This document shows, piece after piece, positions 16,984 through 23,215 of a DNA stretch of 43,248 nt. The notes beneath the pieces were generated by a model, which had not been told where the DNA came from, made no database searches, and saw only the letters and a program-made list of their open reading frames with translations. How positions within the stretch are numbered: position 1 is the stretch's first letter; every line of letters starts with the position of its first letter. Made by a program: the position numbers and the translations under genes. Source of the stretch: a virus. The stretch covers positions 1 to 43,248 of IMG/VR virus record IMGVR_UViG_3300027749_000200. One strand, written 5' to 3'.

Positions 16984-17034
16984 GAGAGAAAATTTCCTTT
17001 TTATCGCGAGAGGCCCATCCCCTCTTGATGTCCC

Positions 17035-17063
17035 CTTATAACGCGGGCTTGGCAGGCTGGCAA
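17035..17063 (-). promoter_or_regulatory. Promoter of paralogue D
   Basis: Minus strand TTGCCA (17058-17063), 17 nt, TATAAG (17035-17040). Confidence 0.7.
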
Positions 17064-17092
17064 GAAAAAAATGAAGCAATGCCGATTAATAA

Positions 17093-17230
17093 ATACGTAT
17101 GCGTTGGGCATTTTTCGCTTGACAGCCTTACGGAAACCTGCTATAATTTTGGCGCCAGTGGGCCGCCGCATATAGCGCATCACTCCATTATAACATGCGG
17201 GCCAGGCCCTGTCAATAGGAAAAATTTCTC
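17093..17230. promoter_or_regulatory. Convergent-promoter module C
   Basis: ATACGTAT (17093-17100), rightward TTGACA (17119-17124), 17 nt, TATAAT (17142-17147), TTTGGCGCC, 39 nt in all, leftward TATAAT (17187-17192), 17 nt, TTGACA (17210-17215), then GGAAAAATT. Same order and spacing as modules A and B. Confidence 0.82.
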
Positions 17231-17235
17231 AAAAC

Positions 17236-17266
17236 AAAAAAAAAAGCCCGGATTGCTCCGGGCCTT
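17236..17266 (-). terminator. Terminator of the HAD gene
   Basis: Minus strand GGCCCGG, AGCAAT, CCGGGC, then a run of nine T. Confidence 0.87.
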
Positions 17267-17286
17267 TCTTGCCTTATACTTGGCGA

Positions 17287-17763
17287 CTATGCCGCAAGCC
17301 TTTCGTTTTGCTTAGTAGCGTTGAAACAATTAATACCTATTGAAAGCATTGCCGCGATAACTTTCAAGTTATCATCAAACATAATTGCGTTTGCTTCCTT
17401 AGCGCAAGTAAAGCCTTGCGAAACAAAGTATTCAGTAAGCAATTCAACCTTAAGCTGGCCATCCGGGCGATTGTCACCAATTGCACCGCGCGACAAGTAA
17501 ACGTCATAGCTAAGGCCATGAGAGGCAAGAAATTCTTGATCCGCAATTTGAAACGAGCGGGCAGTGCAAATAATAACAGTGTGACCAGCCGCCTTGATAT
17601 TGCGCATTTGTGCAGCAAGAGGCAGAAGCGTATCTTGCATGATTTTTTCATGGGTGTTATTTTCCAGCCAATCGGCAAGGTTTAGTGAGCCATCCGGCAA
17701 AGTATTCTGGCGGTGAGTCGAGTCGATAACTGTGCCGTCGAGGTCGAAAATTACGTAAGCCAT
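17287..17763 (-). CDS. HAD phosphatase resembling the Pnk 3'-phosphatase domain (158 aa)
   Basis: HAD motifs: IFDLDGTVIDS (5-15), IICTAR near 75, QLKVELL near 116, IMFDDN near 136. The segment YDVYLSRGAIGDNRPDGQLK resembles the end of T4 Pnk and eukaryotic-like polynucleotide phosphatases (YD..L.R...D.RPD..LK). Likely removes 3'-phosphate from nucleic-acid ends or acts on nucleotides. It complements the kinase at 4751, as if T4 Pnk were split. ATG at 17763 with ACGGAGAAACG; own promoter and terminator. Confidence 0.78.
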   Translation of the reverse strand: MAYVIFDLDGTVIDSTHRQNTLPDGSLNLADWLENNTHEKIMQDTLLPLAAQMRNIKAAGHTVIICTARSFQIADQEFLASHGLSYDVYLSRGAIGDNRPDGQLKVELLTEYFVSQGFTCAKEANAIMFDDNLKVIAAMLSIGINCFNATKQNERLAA

Positions 17764-17787
17764 TTCGTTTCTCCGTCTTGATGCCCT

Positions 17788-17816
17788 CTTATAACTTGGC
17801 ACCGCACCCTAGTCAA
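17788..17816 (-). promoter_or_regulatory. Promoter of the HAD gene
   Basis: Minus strand TTGACT (17811-17816), 17 nt, TATAAG (17788-17793). Confidence 0.78.
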
Positions 17817-17850
17817 GAACTATTTTTCAACAAATAAATTCTATTTCCTA

Positions 17851-17933
17851 TTGACAGCCTAGCGAGCACGTGCTATACTGAAAGTAGCGTGCCAAAAATT
17901 CGGCGCCTTTGGCTGCCTAATAAATAGGCAGCC
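17851..17933 (+). promoter_or_regulatory. Rightward promoter plus hairpin
   Basis: TTGACA (17851-17856), 17 nt, TATACT (17874-17879), then GAAAGTAGCGTGC and, at 17911-17933, a perfect 9-bp hairpin GGCTGCCTA/TAGGCAGCC. It parallels the 15803 element. The hairpin has no T run; it may still stop or process a short transcript. Confidence 0.6.
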
Positions 17934-17939
17934 TTGGGC

Positions 17940-18113
17940 TTAATCAAGAAAGAAATTTGAACCCTGAATGTCCCATTGACCCTTATCAATCTTGTCGGGC
18001 CAGTCAAGATTAAGATAAGCAAACATGATATATTCCATTTGTTCGTTTGCATCCAACCGTTCCAATTCGGAATCTGGAACGGTGATAACAGCAGTATGTA
18101 CAACCCTAGCCAT
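17940..18113 (-). CDS. Small acidic hypothetical protein (57 aa)
   Basis: Starts MARVVHTAVITVPDSELERL and ends IQGSNFFLD. It contains DWPDKIDKGQWDIQG; one strand then helices. Last gene of a three-gene operon; GGGAG about 10 nt before the ATG. Not recognised. Confidence 0.65.
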   Translation of the reverse strand: MARVVHTAVITVPDSELERLDANEQMEYIMFAYLNLDWPDKIDKGQWDIQGSNFFLD

Positions 18114-18114
18114 A

Positions 18115-18285
18115 TCACAGTGCTCCCGCATAAAGATCTTCGAGGAAGTCCTCGACCGCCTCGCTGAATGACAGGCCGTCATCGAAAGCATTCCACCAAT
18201 CCCAATCGGGAAAGCATTCCCGAGTCATACCAGTGCGAGCGATGATGATGGCATCCGCCATTATAAGCCAATCTTCGAATGTCAT
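18115..18285 (-). CDS. Small acidic hypothetical protein (56 aa)
   Basis: Starts MTFEDWLIMADAIIIARTGM, then DWDWWNAFDDGLSFSEAVED. Acidic, tryptophan-rich, helical. TAATG overlap with the upstream gene, AAAGGAT as SD. Unknown function. Confidence 0.65.
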   Translation of the reverse strand: MTFEDWLIMADAIIIARTGMTRECFPDWDWWNAFDDGLSFSEAVEDFLEDLYAGAL

Positions 18286-18440
18286 TAACCAATCCTTTCA
18301 CGCTTGAAGATAACGAAGTCAGTTCTAGCAGAAGCCGGGTCCGTGTCAAGGCAATTCTGCACATAGTCACGGGCTTCCTGTTCAGTAGCGAACACCGCAT
18401 AGTCATTCCATACCGTGTCGCGAACCATGTAGTCAACCAT
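18285..18440 (-). CDS. Small hypothetical protein (51 aa)
   Basis: Starts MVDYMVRDTVWNDYAVFATE and ends IFKRERIG; a beta-alpha-beta pattern with QEARDYVQNCL helix, as in many small phage proteins of unknown role. First gene of the three-gene operon; RBS GAGGAGAC, promoter at 18465-18493. Confidence 0.65.
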   Translation of the reverse strand: MVDYMVRDTVWNDYAVFATEQEARDYVQNCLDTDPASARTDFVIFKRERIG

Positions 18441-18464
18441 TGCCTTGTCTCCTCTTGATGTCCT

Positions 18465-18546
18465 CTTGTATCTGATTGTATTTATCCTGTCAAGCGAAAA
18501 AATAAATATCTTTTCGCTTGACAGTACCTAGACCCTGTGCTATACT
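18465..18546. promoter_or_regulatory. Divergent promoters sharing a 13-bp inverted repeat
   Basis: TGTCAAGCGAAAA (18488-18500) and TTTTCGCTTGACA (18511-18523) are exact inverted copies separated by 10 nt and contain both -35 boxes. Leftward -10 TACAAG (18465-18470), rightward -10 TATACT (18541-18546), each at 17 nt. Confidence 0.82.
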
Positions 18547-18623
18547 GGGGCGGTTCGAAGACCTTACATTTTAGCTAGCGCTAGAACTACTCTCCGCGGC
18601 CTCTTTTGGTAAAATTACAGGTT

Positions 18624-19490
18624 TTAGGTGCTAAATAGCCCAAGCAAGTCTGTACAGTCAGAATAAAAGCATTCCGAAGATCCAGACTTAAGATCAGCCC
18701 TCGCAAAATTTTTTATTTTATTCAAAATTTCTCTCTCAGCAGATAAAGCTAGTTCCAAATTCTCAAATACTTCATGGTCTAGAACCACATAATCTCTGTG
18801 TTCCATAGCAAATCTGGCTTTTATACTCTGTTGAGTTATACCAACCTTTTTAAATTCCCCAAAGTCAACAAAGTAAAGTATAGTTTCTTTATCTTTTTCT
18901 AGACCAAGATTATTATACTTTATTCCCGCAGCCTCACAAGCTTTTGACCATGAACCAAAGTAATTAATAACAGAATTATAGGAGGCATCTCCATTATCTT
19001 TATTCTTTTGTAGATTTAGAGTAGTTCCATATTTTTTAACTAACTCAATATAGTACTGCTCATCTCTATCAGAGTACCTATGTAAGCCTAAACTAGACAT
19101 GGCTCTTTTAGTTTTAGTTAGACTCATACCAAGTTGTTCAGCTAACCAAGGCCTACTTTTAGTATAGTTCTCTTTGAGAAATATTAACTGTTCTTCAGTT
19201 AATTTTATACTATCCATACCCCGCTTATACCTAACAGCCTCTTCAGACCTACCTATCTTTTTAGCTATTTCACTATTAGATAGCTCAGTATAAAGTAATG
19301 CCTCTTCATCTTCTGTCCAGTAATAGTTAGTTTCTAGTTTTGGTATCTTACCATCTTTCACTAATTTAGTATACCTGGCCGATACTGCATCAGTAGAGCG
19401 GCCAGGTACTTTAATCTGCCTAACAGTAGTGCCGTCTAATCTTGCTTTTATAATTAGTTCGTCTTCTTGTGGTGTCCAATATTTTATCAT
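18624..19490 (-). CDS. Myb-repeat plus GIY-YIG-like putative homing endonuclease (288 aa)
   Basis: N-terminal DNA-binding repeats: KYWTPQEDELIIKARLDGTT near 3-22 and YYWTEDEEALLYTELSNSEI near 56, each followed by an RS..AV or RSEEAVR helix; then FGSWSKACEAAG near 175, a homing-endonuclease-associated repeat. The C-terminal part TILYFVDFGEFKKVGITQQS with a downstream RF matches the GIY-YIG/T5orf172-type core (Y..K.GIT...+.RF). Lower GC than its neighbours. No SD; consensus promoter 9 nt upstream of the ATG. A free-standing selfish endonuclease is likely; it may have interrupted a promoter module at 18518. Confidence 0.75.
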   Translation of the reverse strand: MIKYWTPQEDELIIKARLDGTTVRQIKVPGRSTDAVSARYTKLVKDGKIPKLETNYYWTEDEEALLYTELSNSEIAKKIGRSEEAVRYKRGMDSIKLTEEQLIFLKENYTKSRPWLAEQLGMSLTKTKRAMSSLGLHRYSDRDEQYYIELVKKYGTTLNLQKNKDNGDASYNSVINYFGSWSKACEAAGIKYNNLGLEKDKETILYFVDFGEFKKVGITQQSIKARFAMEHRDYVVLDHEVFENLELALSAEREILNKIKNFARADLKSGSSECFYSDCTDLLGLFST

Positions 19491-19499
19491 AATATGACA

Positions 19500-19528
19500 T
19501 TTATATCACACACGTACAATTTTGTCAA
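19500..19528 (-). promoter_or_regulatory. Promoter of the endonuclease gene
   Basis: Minus strand TTGACA (19523-19528), 17 nt, TATAAA (19500-19505). Predicted leader is only 2-4 nt. Confidence 0.78.
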
Positions 19529-19542
19529 GATCTAAATTTTTG

Positions 19543-19824
19543 TTACCCCTGATGATGCATCCATCGCTTCTTTCGCTCCCATACTTCTTCAACCGAGTGA
19601 ATTGGCCCCGAAATATCCCCAAGATCCTCCATCGCCCAAATCATCCCAAGCACGTCATCTATTTCATTTCGTAGCCACTCAGTATTGCCCGTACCATCCG
19701 GGTATACTCCGTCCCAGCCATGCCGAATAATCTTCGAGCAAGCCTGAAACACCTCGCCGCACTCCTCCATGAGAATCACTAGCCGCTCGCGCTCAGCCTC
19801 TGTAACTTGTTCATTTGATAACAT
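19543..19824 (-). CDS. MazG-like nucleotide pyrophosphohydrolase (93 aa)
   Basis: Carries the MazG metal-binding pattern: LVILMEECGEVFQACSK near 15-31 (E-E-x-x-E) and EWLRNEIDDVLGMIW near 48-62 (E-x-x-D). Single-domain phage size. It would hydrolyse (d)NTPs to monophosphates, useful for nucleotide pool control, and some phage MazG are suggested to influence ppGpp. RBS GAAAGGAGAAAT. Own promoter. Confidence 0.8.
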   Translation of the reverse strand: MLSNEQVTEAERERLVILMEECGEVFQACSKIIRHGWDGVYPDGTGNTEWLRNEIDDVLGMIWAMEDLGDISGPIHSVEEVWERKKRWMHHQG

Positions 19825-19846
19825 ATATTTCTCCTTTCATGAACAC

Positions 19847-19875
19847 ACATTACTATAAAAAACCCTGAAAGTCAA
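19847..19875 (-). promoter_or_regulatory. Promoter of the MazG-like gene
   Basis: Minus strand TTGACT (19870-19875), 17 nt, TAATGT (19847-19852). Confidence 0.7.
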
Positions 19876-19923
19876 CAAAAATATTCTGTGTGGTTGTAAA
19901 CCTTGGTTCCCTCCAAAAATAAC

Positions 19924-19952
19924 TTGATATTTAAATCTTATGATGCTATACT
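19924..19952 (+). promoter_or_regulatory. Promoter of the LpxH-like gene
   Basis: TTGATA (19924-19929), 17 nt, TATACT (19947-19952). The ATG begins 6 nt after the -10 box. Confidence 0.75.
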
Positions 19953-19958
19953 TCCACT

Positions 19959-20699
19959 ATGAAATATAAAGCCATCTTTATTAGCGATATACACTTAGGA
20001 ACCAAAGACTGCAAGGCAGTTCAGCTTAATGAATTTCTAAAGAATAATACTTGTGAGACATTATATTTAGTCGGAGATATTGTAGATGCGTGGAAAATCC
20101 AGCAGAACAAACTGAAGTGGAAAGACTCACATACGCAGGTTGTTCGCAGACTTCTTAAATTAAGTAAGAAAACTAAAGTAGTATATGTTACTGGTAATCA
20201 TGATGAGTTTCTGCGTCCAATGATAAAGTATGCAGCTAACTTTGGAAATATACAGCTTTGCAATCAAGCGACGCACTTCGGCGTAAATGGTAAAAAGTAC
20301 CTTGTTGTACATGGGGACCTTTTTGATGGAATCACTACACTAGCACCCTGGCTCAGCTTTATGGGCGACAAGGCTTATGATTTTGCATTAAATCTTAATA
20401 CTCGTTTTAATTGGGTAAGACATAGACTAGGATTTAAATACTGGTCTCTTTCAAAGTGGCTTAAATTTCGTGTGAAGGGAGCTATAGATTTTGTATTTAA
20501 ATTTGAGAAGACAATAACGGATTATGCTAAAAAGAAAGGTTATGACGGAGTCATCTGCGGGCATATTCACCAAGCTGAAATTAAAGAAGTGAATGGTATA
20601 ACCTATATGAATGATGGTGACTGGGTTGAGTCTTTAACTGCTCTAGTAGAGCATGAGGATGGGACATGGTCTATAGTTACAGATCAAACCTTCACCTAA
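19959..20699 (+). CDS. LpxH/LpxH2-like metallophosphoesterase (246 aa)
   Basis: Motifs: ISDIHLGT (8-15), VGDIVDAWKI near 38, VTGNHDEF near 79, VVHGDLFDG near 114, CGHIHQAEIK near 198, then YMNDGDWVESLTALVE, a C-terminal signature I know from LpxH2-type UDP-2,3-diacylglucosamine diphosphatases. Length is typical. In hosts this cleaves UDP-diacylglucosamine in lipid A synthesis; in a phage it could modify lipid A supply or act on another phosphoester. No SD before the ATG, which sits 6 nt after the -10 box, so a leaderless message is predicted. Confidence 0.83.
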   Translation: MKYKAIFISDIHLGTKDCKAVQLNEFLKNNTCETLYLVGDIVDAWKIQQNKLKWKDSHTQVVRRLLKLSKKTKVVYVTGNHDEFLRPMIKYAANFGNIQLCNQATHFGVNGKKYLVVHGDLFDGITTLAPWLSFMGDKAYDFALNLNTRFNWVRHRLGFKYWSLSKWLKFRVKGAIDFVFKFEKTITDYAKKKGYDGVICGHIHQAEIKEVNGITYMNDGDWVESLTALVEHEDGTWSIVTDQTFT

Positions 20700-20706
20700 A
20701 AATAGC

Positions 20707-20735
20707 TTGACCTAAATCTACCCTACTGTTATAAT
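20707..20735 (+). promoter_or_regulatory. Promoter of the packaging/lysis operon
   Basis: TTGACC (20707-20712), 17 nt, TATAAT (20730-20735), followed by RBS TAGAGGAG before the TerS ATG. Confidence 0.8.
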
Positions 20736-20757
20736 ACAATTTTTAGAGGAGTAAAAT

Positions 20758-21189
20758 ATGTCCACTCATTTAGCGCTCCAGCCCGAAGAGCTGGATATAG
20801 CGAACGCTTACTTAACTTATGGCTCTGCAAAGGAAACAGCGGAACAGCTGATGATACCCGAGTATCATGTTGTTCAGTTTCTAGAACGCAGAGATGTAAA
20901 AGACTACATTAATGGGATCTACTTAGACCGAGGCTACAGAAACAGACACAAATTAGGTGCGGTTCTAGATCGAATGATTGAATCAAAACTAGAAGAGGCT
21001 GAAGAAAGTGGCATATACACATCGAAAGATTTACTTGAATTACTCCAGTTTGCGCAGAAAGTTCGCATGGATGAAGCAAAAATGGAGCAGACCAACACTG
21101 GCCCTACGGTTAATATAGCCAACTTTGGTCAAGGTAACTATGGACAGCTGATGGAGAGACTTCTCAGCAATGATAAAGGACCTAAGTGA
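20758..21189 (+). CDS. Putative terminase small subunit (143 aa)
   Basis: The N-terminal helix-turn-helix region ELDIANAYLTYGSAKETAEQ and a V..FLERRDVKDYI segment, then KLGAVLDRMIESKLEEAEES and SKDLLELLQFAQKVRMDEA, is the arrangement of TerS proteins. Basic regions are modest. It opens the packaging block and precedes the lysis genes and TerL. Strong RBS AGAGGAG. Binds pac/cos DNA and loads TerL if the assignment is right. Confidence 0.72.
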   Translation: MSTHLALQPEELDIANAYLTYGSAKETAEQLMIPEYHVVQFLERRDVKDYINGIYLDRGYRNRHKLGAVLDRMIESKLEEAEESGIYTSKDLLELLQFAQKVRMDEAKMEQTNTGPTVNIANFGQGNYGQLMERLLSNDKGPK

Positions 21190-21817
21190 AGCCCTTAGAA
21201 GATTAATTAATTCACTACAATTTAAACCGGTCGCAACATTGGGAGCAATTTTATTAGTATCCATTGGGTATATTGGCTATAGAAGCTATGATATTCTGCA
21301 AGAACTAGTAATTACACCTGATGAAGAGGCTCAGAACTTTGAATCACAATTAGAAAGTGCTACTCTTGTAAATGCGGCCATAGAAGATCTTAGAATAGAT
21401 TTAAAAGCAGATACTGTTGTAGTAAAACAATTCCATAATGGTAGGCACGACCTTACCGGAATTCCTTTTACAGAGTCTACTGCTACATTTTATACTGATA
21501 AATACTCATTTATCGGTGACGAGCCATTAAGCACAATGAATACTAGCCTTCGAGTAATGTGGAAGAGCATAGACAAACCAAGTTGTATGGTATTGTATGC
21601 CCCAATGGACTCTGCTAGTAAAAAGTACTTTACCGACTATAAGCTAAATAAAGCTATAGTATGTCCCTTAACTAACTTACTGAATTATCCTATCGGAACA
21701 ATTACGGTAGGCTTTTCGGGCAGCCATACTACTAGCGAGGATATTGCTACTGATAAAACTCAAGCAATTGCTAAAAGTATAACAGGATACTTAATAAATG
21801 CTAACACTAGAAACTAA
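21170..21817 (+). CDS. Membrane-anchored hypothetical protein with GAF-like domain (215 aa)
   Basis: One membrane segment near residues 21-40 (VATLGAILLVSIGYIGY), then a soluble domain with LRIDLKADTVVVKQFHNGRH and GIPFTESTATFYT. The HNG....GIPF pattern resembles GAF-type small-molecule-binding domains found in some phage lysis neighbourhoods. Overlaps TerS by 20 nt; followed directly by the holin candidate. Could be an accessory lysis or superinfection protein. Confidence 0.62.
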   Translation: MIKDLSEALRRLINSLQFKPVATLGAILLVSIGYIGYRSYDILQELVITPDEEAQNFESQLESATLVNAAIEDLRIDLKADTVVVKQFHNGRHDLTGIPFTESTATFYTDKYSFIGDEPLSTMNTSLRVMWKSIDKPSCMVLYAPMDSASKKYFTDYKLNKAIVCPLTNLLNYPIGTITVGFSGSHTTSEDIATDKTQAIAKSITGYLINANTRN

Positions 21818-21887
21818 TGCTCGTAAAAATATTGCATTATACATGCTAACACTAGAAACTAATGCTCGTAAAAATATTGCATTATAC
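21798..21887 (+). repeat. Exact 45-bp tandem duplication
   Basis: The 45-nt unit at 21798-21842 is repeated at 21843-21887 without change. It begins with ATG CTA ACA CTA GAA and keeps frame, so the duplicated peptide is MLTLETNARKNIALY twice. The first copy also carries the stop codon of the upstream gene. Confidence 0.95.
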
Positions 21888-22115
21888 ATGATGTTTGTAG
21901 GCTCAATAATATTTACTATATTTATTGGAATTTCACTATACTTACTAGCCGCTAATGCCACTTATATATTATACTTAGCTTTAGCGGCTCACTTGCAGGT
22001 TCTAATAATTATGACAGGATTTACTGCATTACTAGTTAAAAGAAGAATTTCTGCAAGTAAAAGTGGAATTTCTATAGAGGACGAAACTAGTGCCACTACG
22101 ATTACTACAAAGTAA
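21798..22115 (+). CDS. Putative holin with duplicated N-terminus (105 aa)
   Basis: Two membrane segments follow the duplicated 15-residue head: MMFVGSIIFTIFIGISLYLL and YILYLALAAHLQVLIIMTGF, then a basic KRRIS tail. Small size, two TMs, charged tail and position directly before the endolysin support a holin. The 45-bp repeat gives two ATG starts (21798 and 21843), so a 105- and a 90-residue form are possible, reminiscent of dual-start holin control. No strong SD for either. Confidence 0.7.
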   Translation: MLTLETNARKNIALYMLTLETNARKNIALYMMFVGSIIFTIFIGISLYLLAANATYILYLALAAHLQVLIIMTGFTALLVKRRISASKSGISIEDETSATTITTK

Positions 22116-22674
22116 ATGCGAAGTTACCCCGGATGGGGATTTTGGGCCAGAGTCTCTGAAAGCAGCTGCAAAGTACTTTCAGTTAACTAATGAACAGGCA
22201 GCCCACTTTTTTGGGCAATGTTACCATGAAAGTTGTGGATTTAGAATATTTAAGGAAAACCTTAATTATTCCGCAAAAGGACTTTTAAAAACTTTTCCAA
22301 AATATTTCTCGGTTAAATCCGCTAAAGAATATGCTAGAAATCCTGAAAAGATTGCTAATTACGTATACGCTAATAGAATGGGTAATGGTGATGAAGAGTC
22401 AGGAGATGGTTGGACATACAGAGGTAGAGGAGTAATTCAGTTAACTGGAAAAACAAATTATTCACTATTTGATAAAGACCCAAATAGTGTAGCGACTGAA
22501 TTTGCTTTTGAAAGCGGTTTTTTCTTTTTTGAGCACAATAATTTATGGTCTTTAACTAGCAGTGTTGATGATAGTAGTATTCTAGCATTAACTAAACAAA
22601 TAAACGGAGGAACTAAGGGATTAGCCCAAAGAACCACATTAACAAATAAATTTTATAAGGAGATTTTAAAATGA
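22090..22674 (+). CDS. GH19-type endolysin (194 aa)
   Basis: Chitinase-19-like lysozyme: HFFGQCYHESCGF near 37-49 (catalytic glutamate after H), then FPKYFSVKSAKEYA, YVYANRMGNGDEESGDGW and YRGRGVIQLTGKTNY, the family core with the second acidic residue. The N-terminal LRLLQSKCEVTPDGDFGPES resembles a short peptidoglycan-binding module. Degrades the glycan of the cell wall after holin opening. G T G start with AGAGGAC upstream, overlapping the holin by 26 nt. No signal peptide. Confidence 0.88.
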   Translation: MPLRLLQSKCEVTPDGDFGPESLKAAAKYFQLTNEQAAHFFGQCYHESCGFRIFKENLNYSAKGLLKTFPKYFSVKSAKEYARNPEKIANYVYANRMGNGDEESGDGWTYRGRGVIQLTGKTNYSLFDKDPNSVATEFAFESGFFFFEHNNLWSLTSSVDDSSILALTKQINGGTKGLAQRTTLTNKFYKEILK

Positions 22675-22880
22675 CCGATTACCCAGTAGATAATGCCCAG
22701 TCACTTTCACCAGTATCAGACTCTACAAGTACAGTAGGGACACCCGGTAGAGCAACTTCACCAAATATGGGACAGGCAGTATCCGCACCAGGAATGGCAA
22801 CTTCACCAAACTCATCACTTATCGTATCAGTACCTTCTAGAGGCTCAACCTCTACACCAATGACAGCCCAAGGGTCATGA
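22671..22880 (+). CDS. Low-complexity Ser/Thr/Pro-rich protein (69 aa)
   Basis: Composition is Ser, Thr, Pro, Gly, with approximate repeats (TVGTPGRATSPNMGQAVSAP then GMATSPN). Probably disordered. RBS AAGGAG. ATGA overlaps on both sides place it between endolysin and a decoration-like protein; it may be virion-associated. Confidence 0.6.
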   Translation: MTDYPVDNAQSLSPVSDSTSTVGTPGRATSPNMGQAVSAPGMATSPNSSLIVSVPSRGSTSTPMTAQGS

Positions 22881-23206
22881 GTACTAACCTAATGGCGGCA
22901 GCCGGCGCCATTAGGCGCAGGCGACGTAGACGTAGAGGTACATTAATAGCTATAAAATTAAAATTAAATAATGCAACTATGGTAGCTAATAGTCCAGAAA
23001 ATACTTTAGTAGGAAACGTACTAAATAAAATTTCTGAAAGCTATTTAACTATGATTGATACCGCAGGCGATAGGTTTAAGTTAGTTGGTACAGACATTCA
23101 GGCGGGCGCAACTCCAGCTCTAGCTGGACAGTATACTATTGAGTTACTAGAAGAGCAAAGTAGTGTGGGCCGCCAAGCTACTTTTATAGTAATTACAGTT
23201 ATATAA
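22877..23206 (+). CDS. Putative virion decoration protein, cadherin-like motif (109 aa)
   Basis: Starts MSTNLMAAAGAI then eight arginines in a row, a very basic patch. The rest (SPENTLVGNVLNKISESYLT, DTAGDRFKLVGTDIQAG) resembles cadherin-like/Ig-type repeats of phage surface proteins, which carry D.AG.RF.L.G. Coupled to the upstream gene by ATGA. Location before TerL and the arginine tract suggest a structural or DNA-contacting role. Confidence 0.5.
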   Translation: MSTNLMAAAGAIRRRRRRRRGTLIAIKLKLNNATMVANSPENTLVGNVLNKISESYLTMIDTAGDRFKLVGTDIQAGATPALAGQYTIELLEEQSSVGRQATFIVITVI

Positions 23207-23215
23207 AGGAATAAA

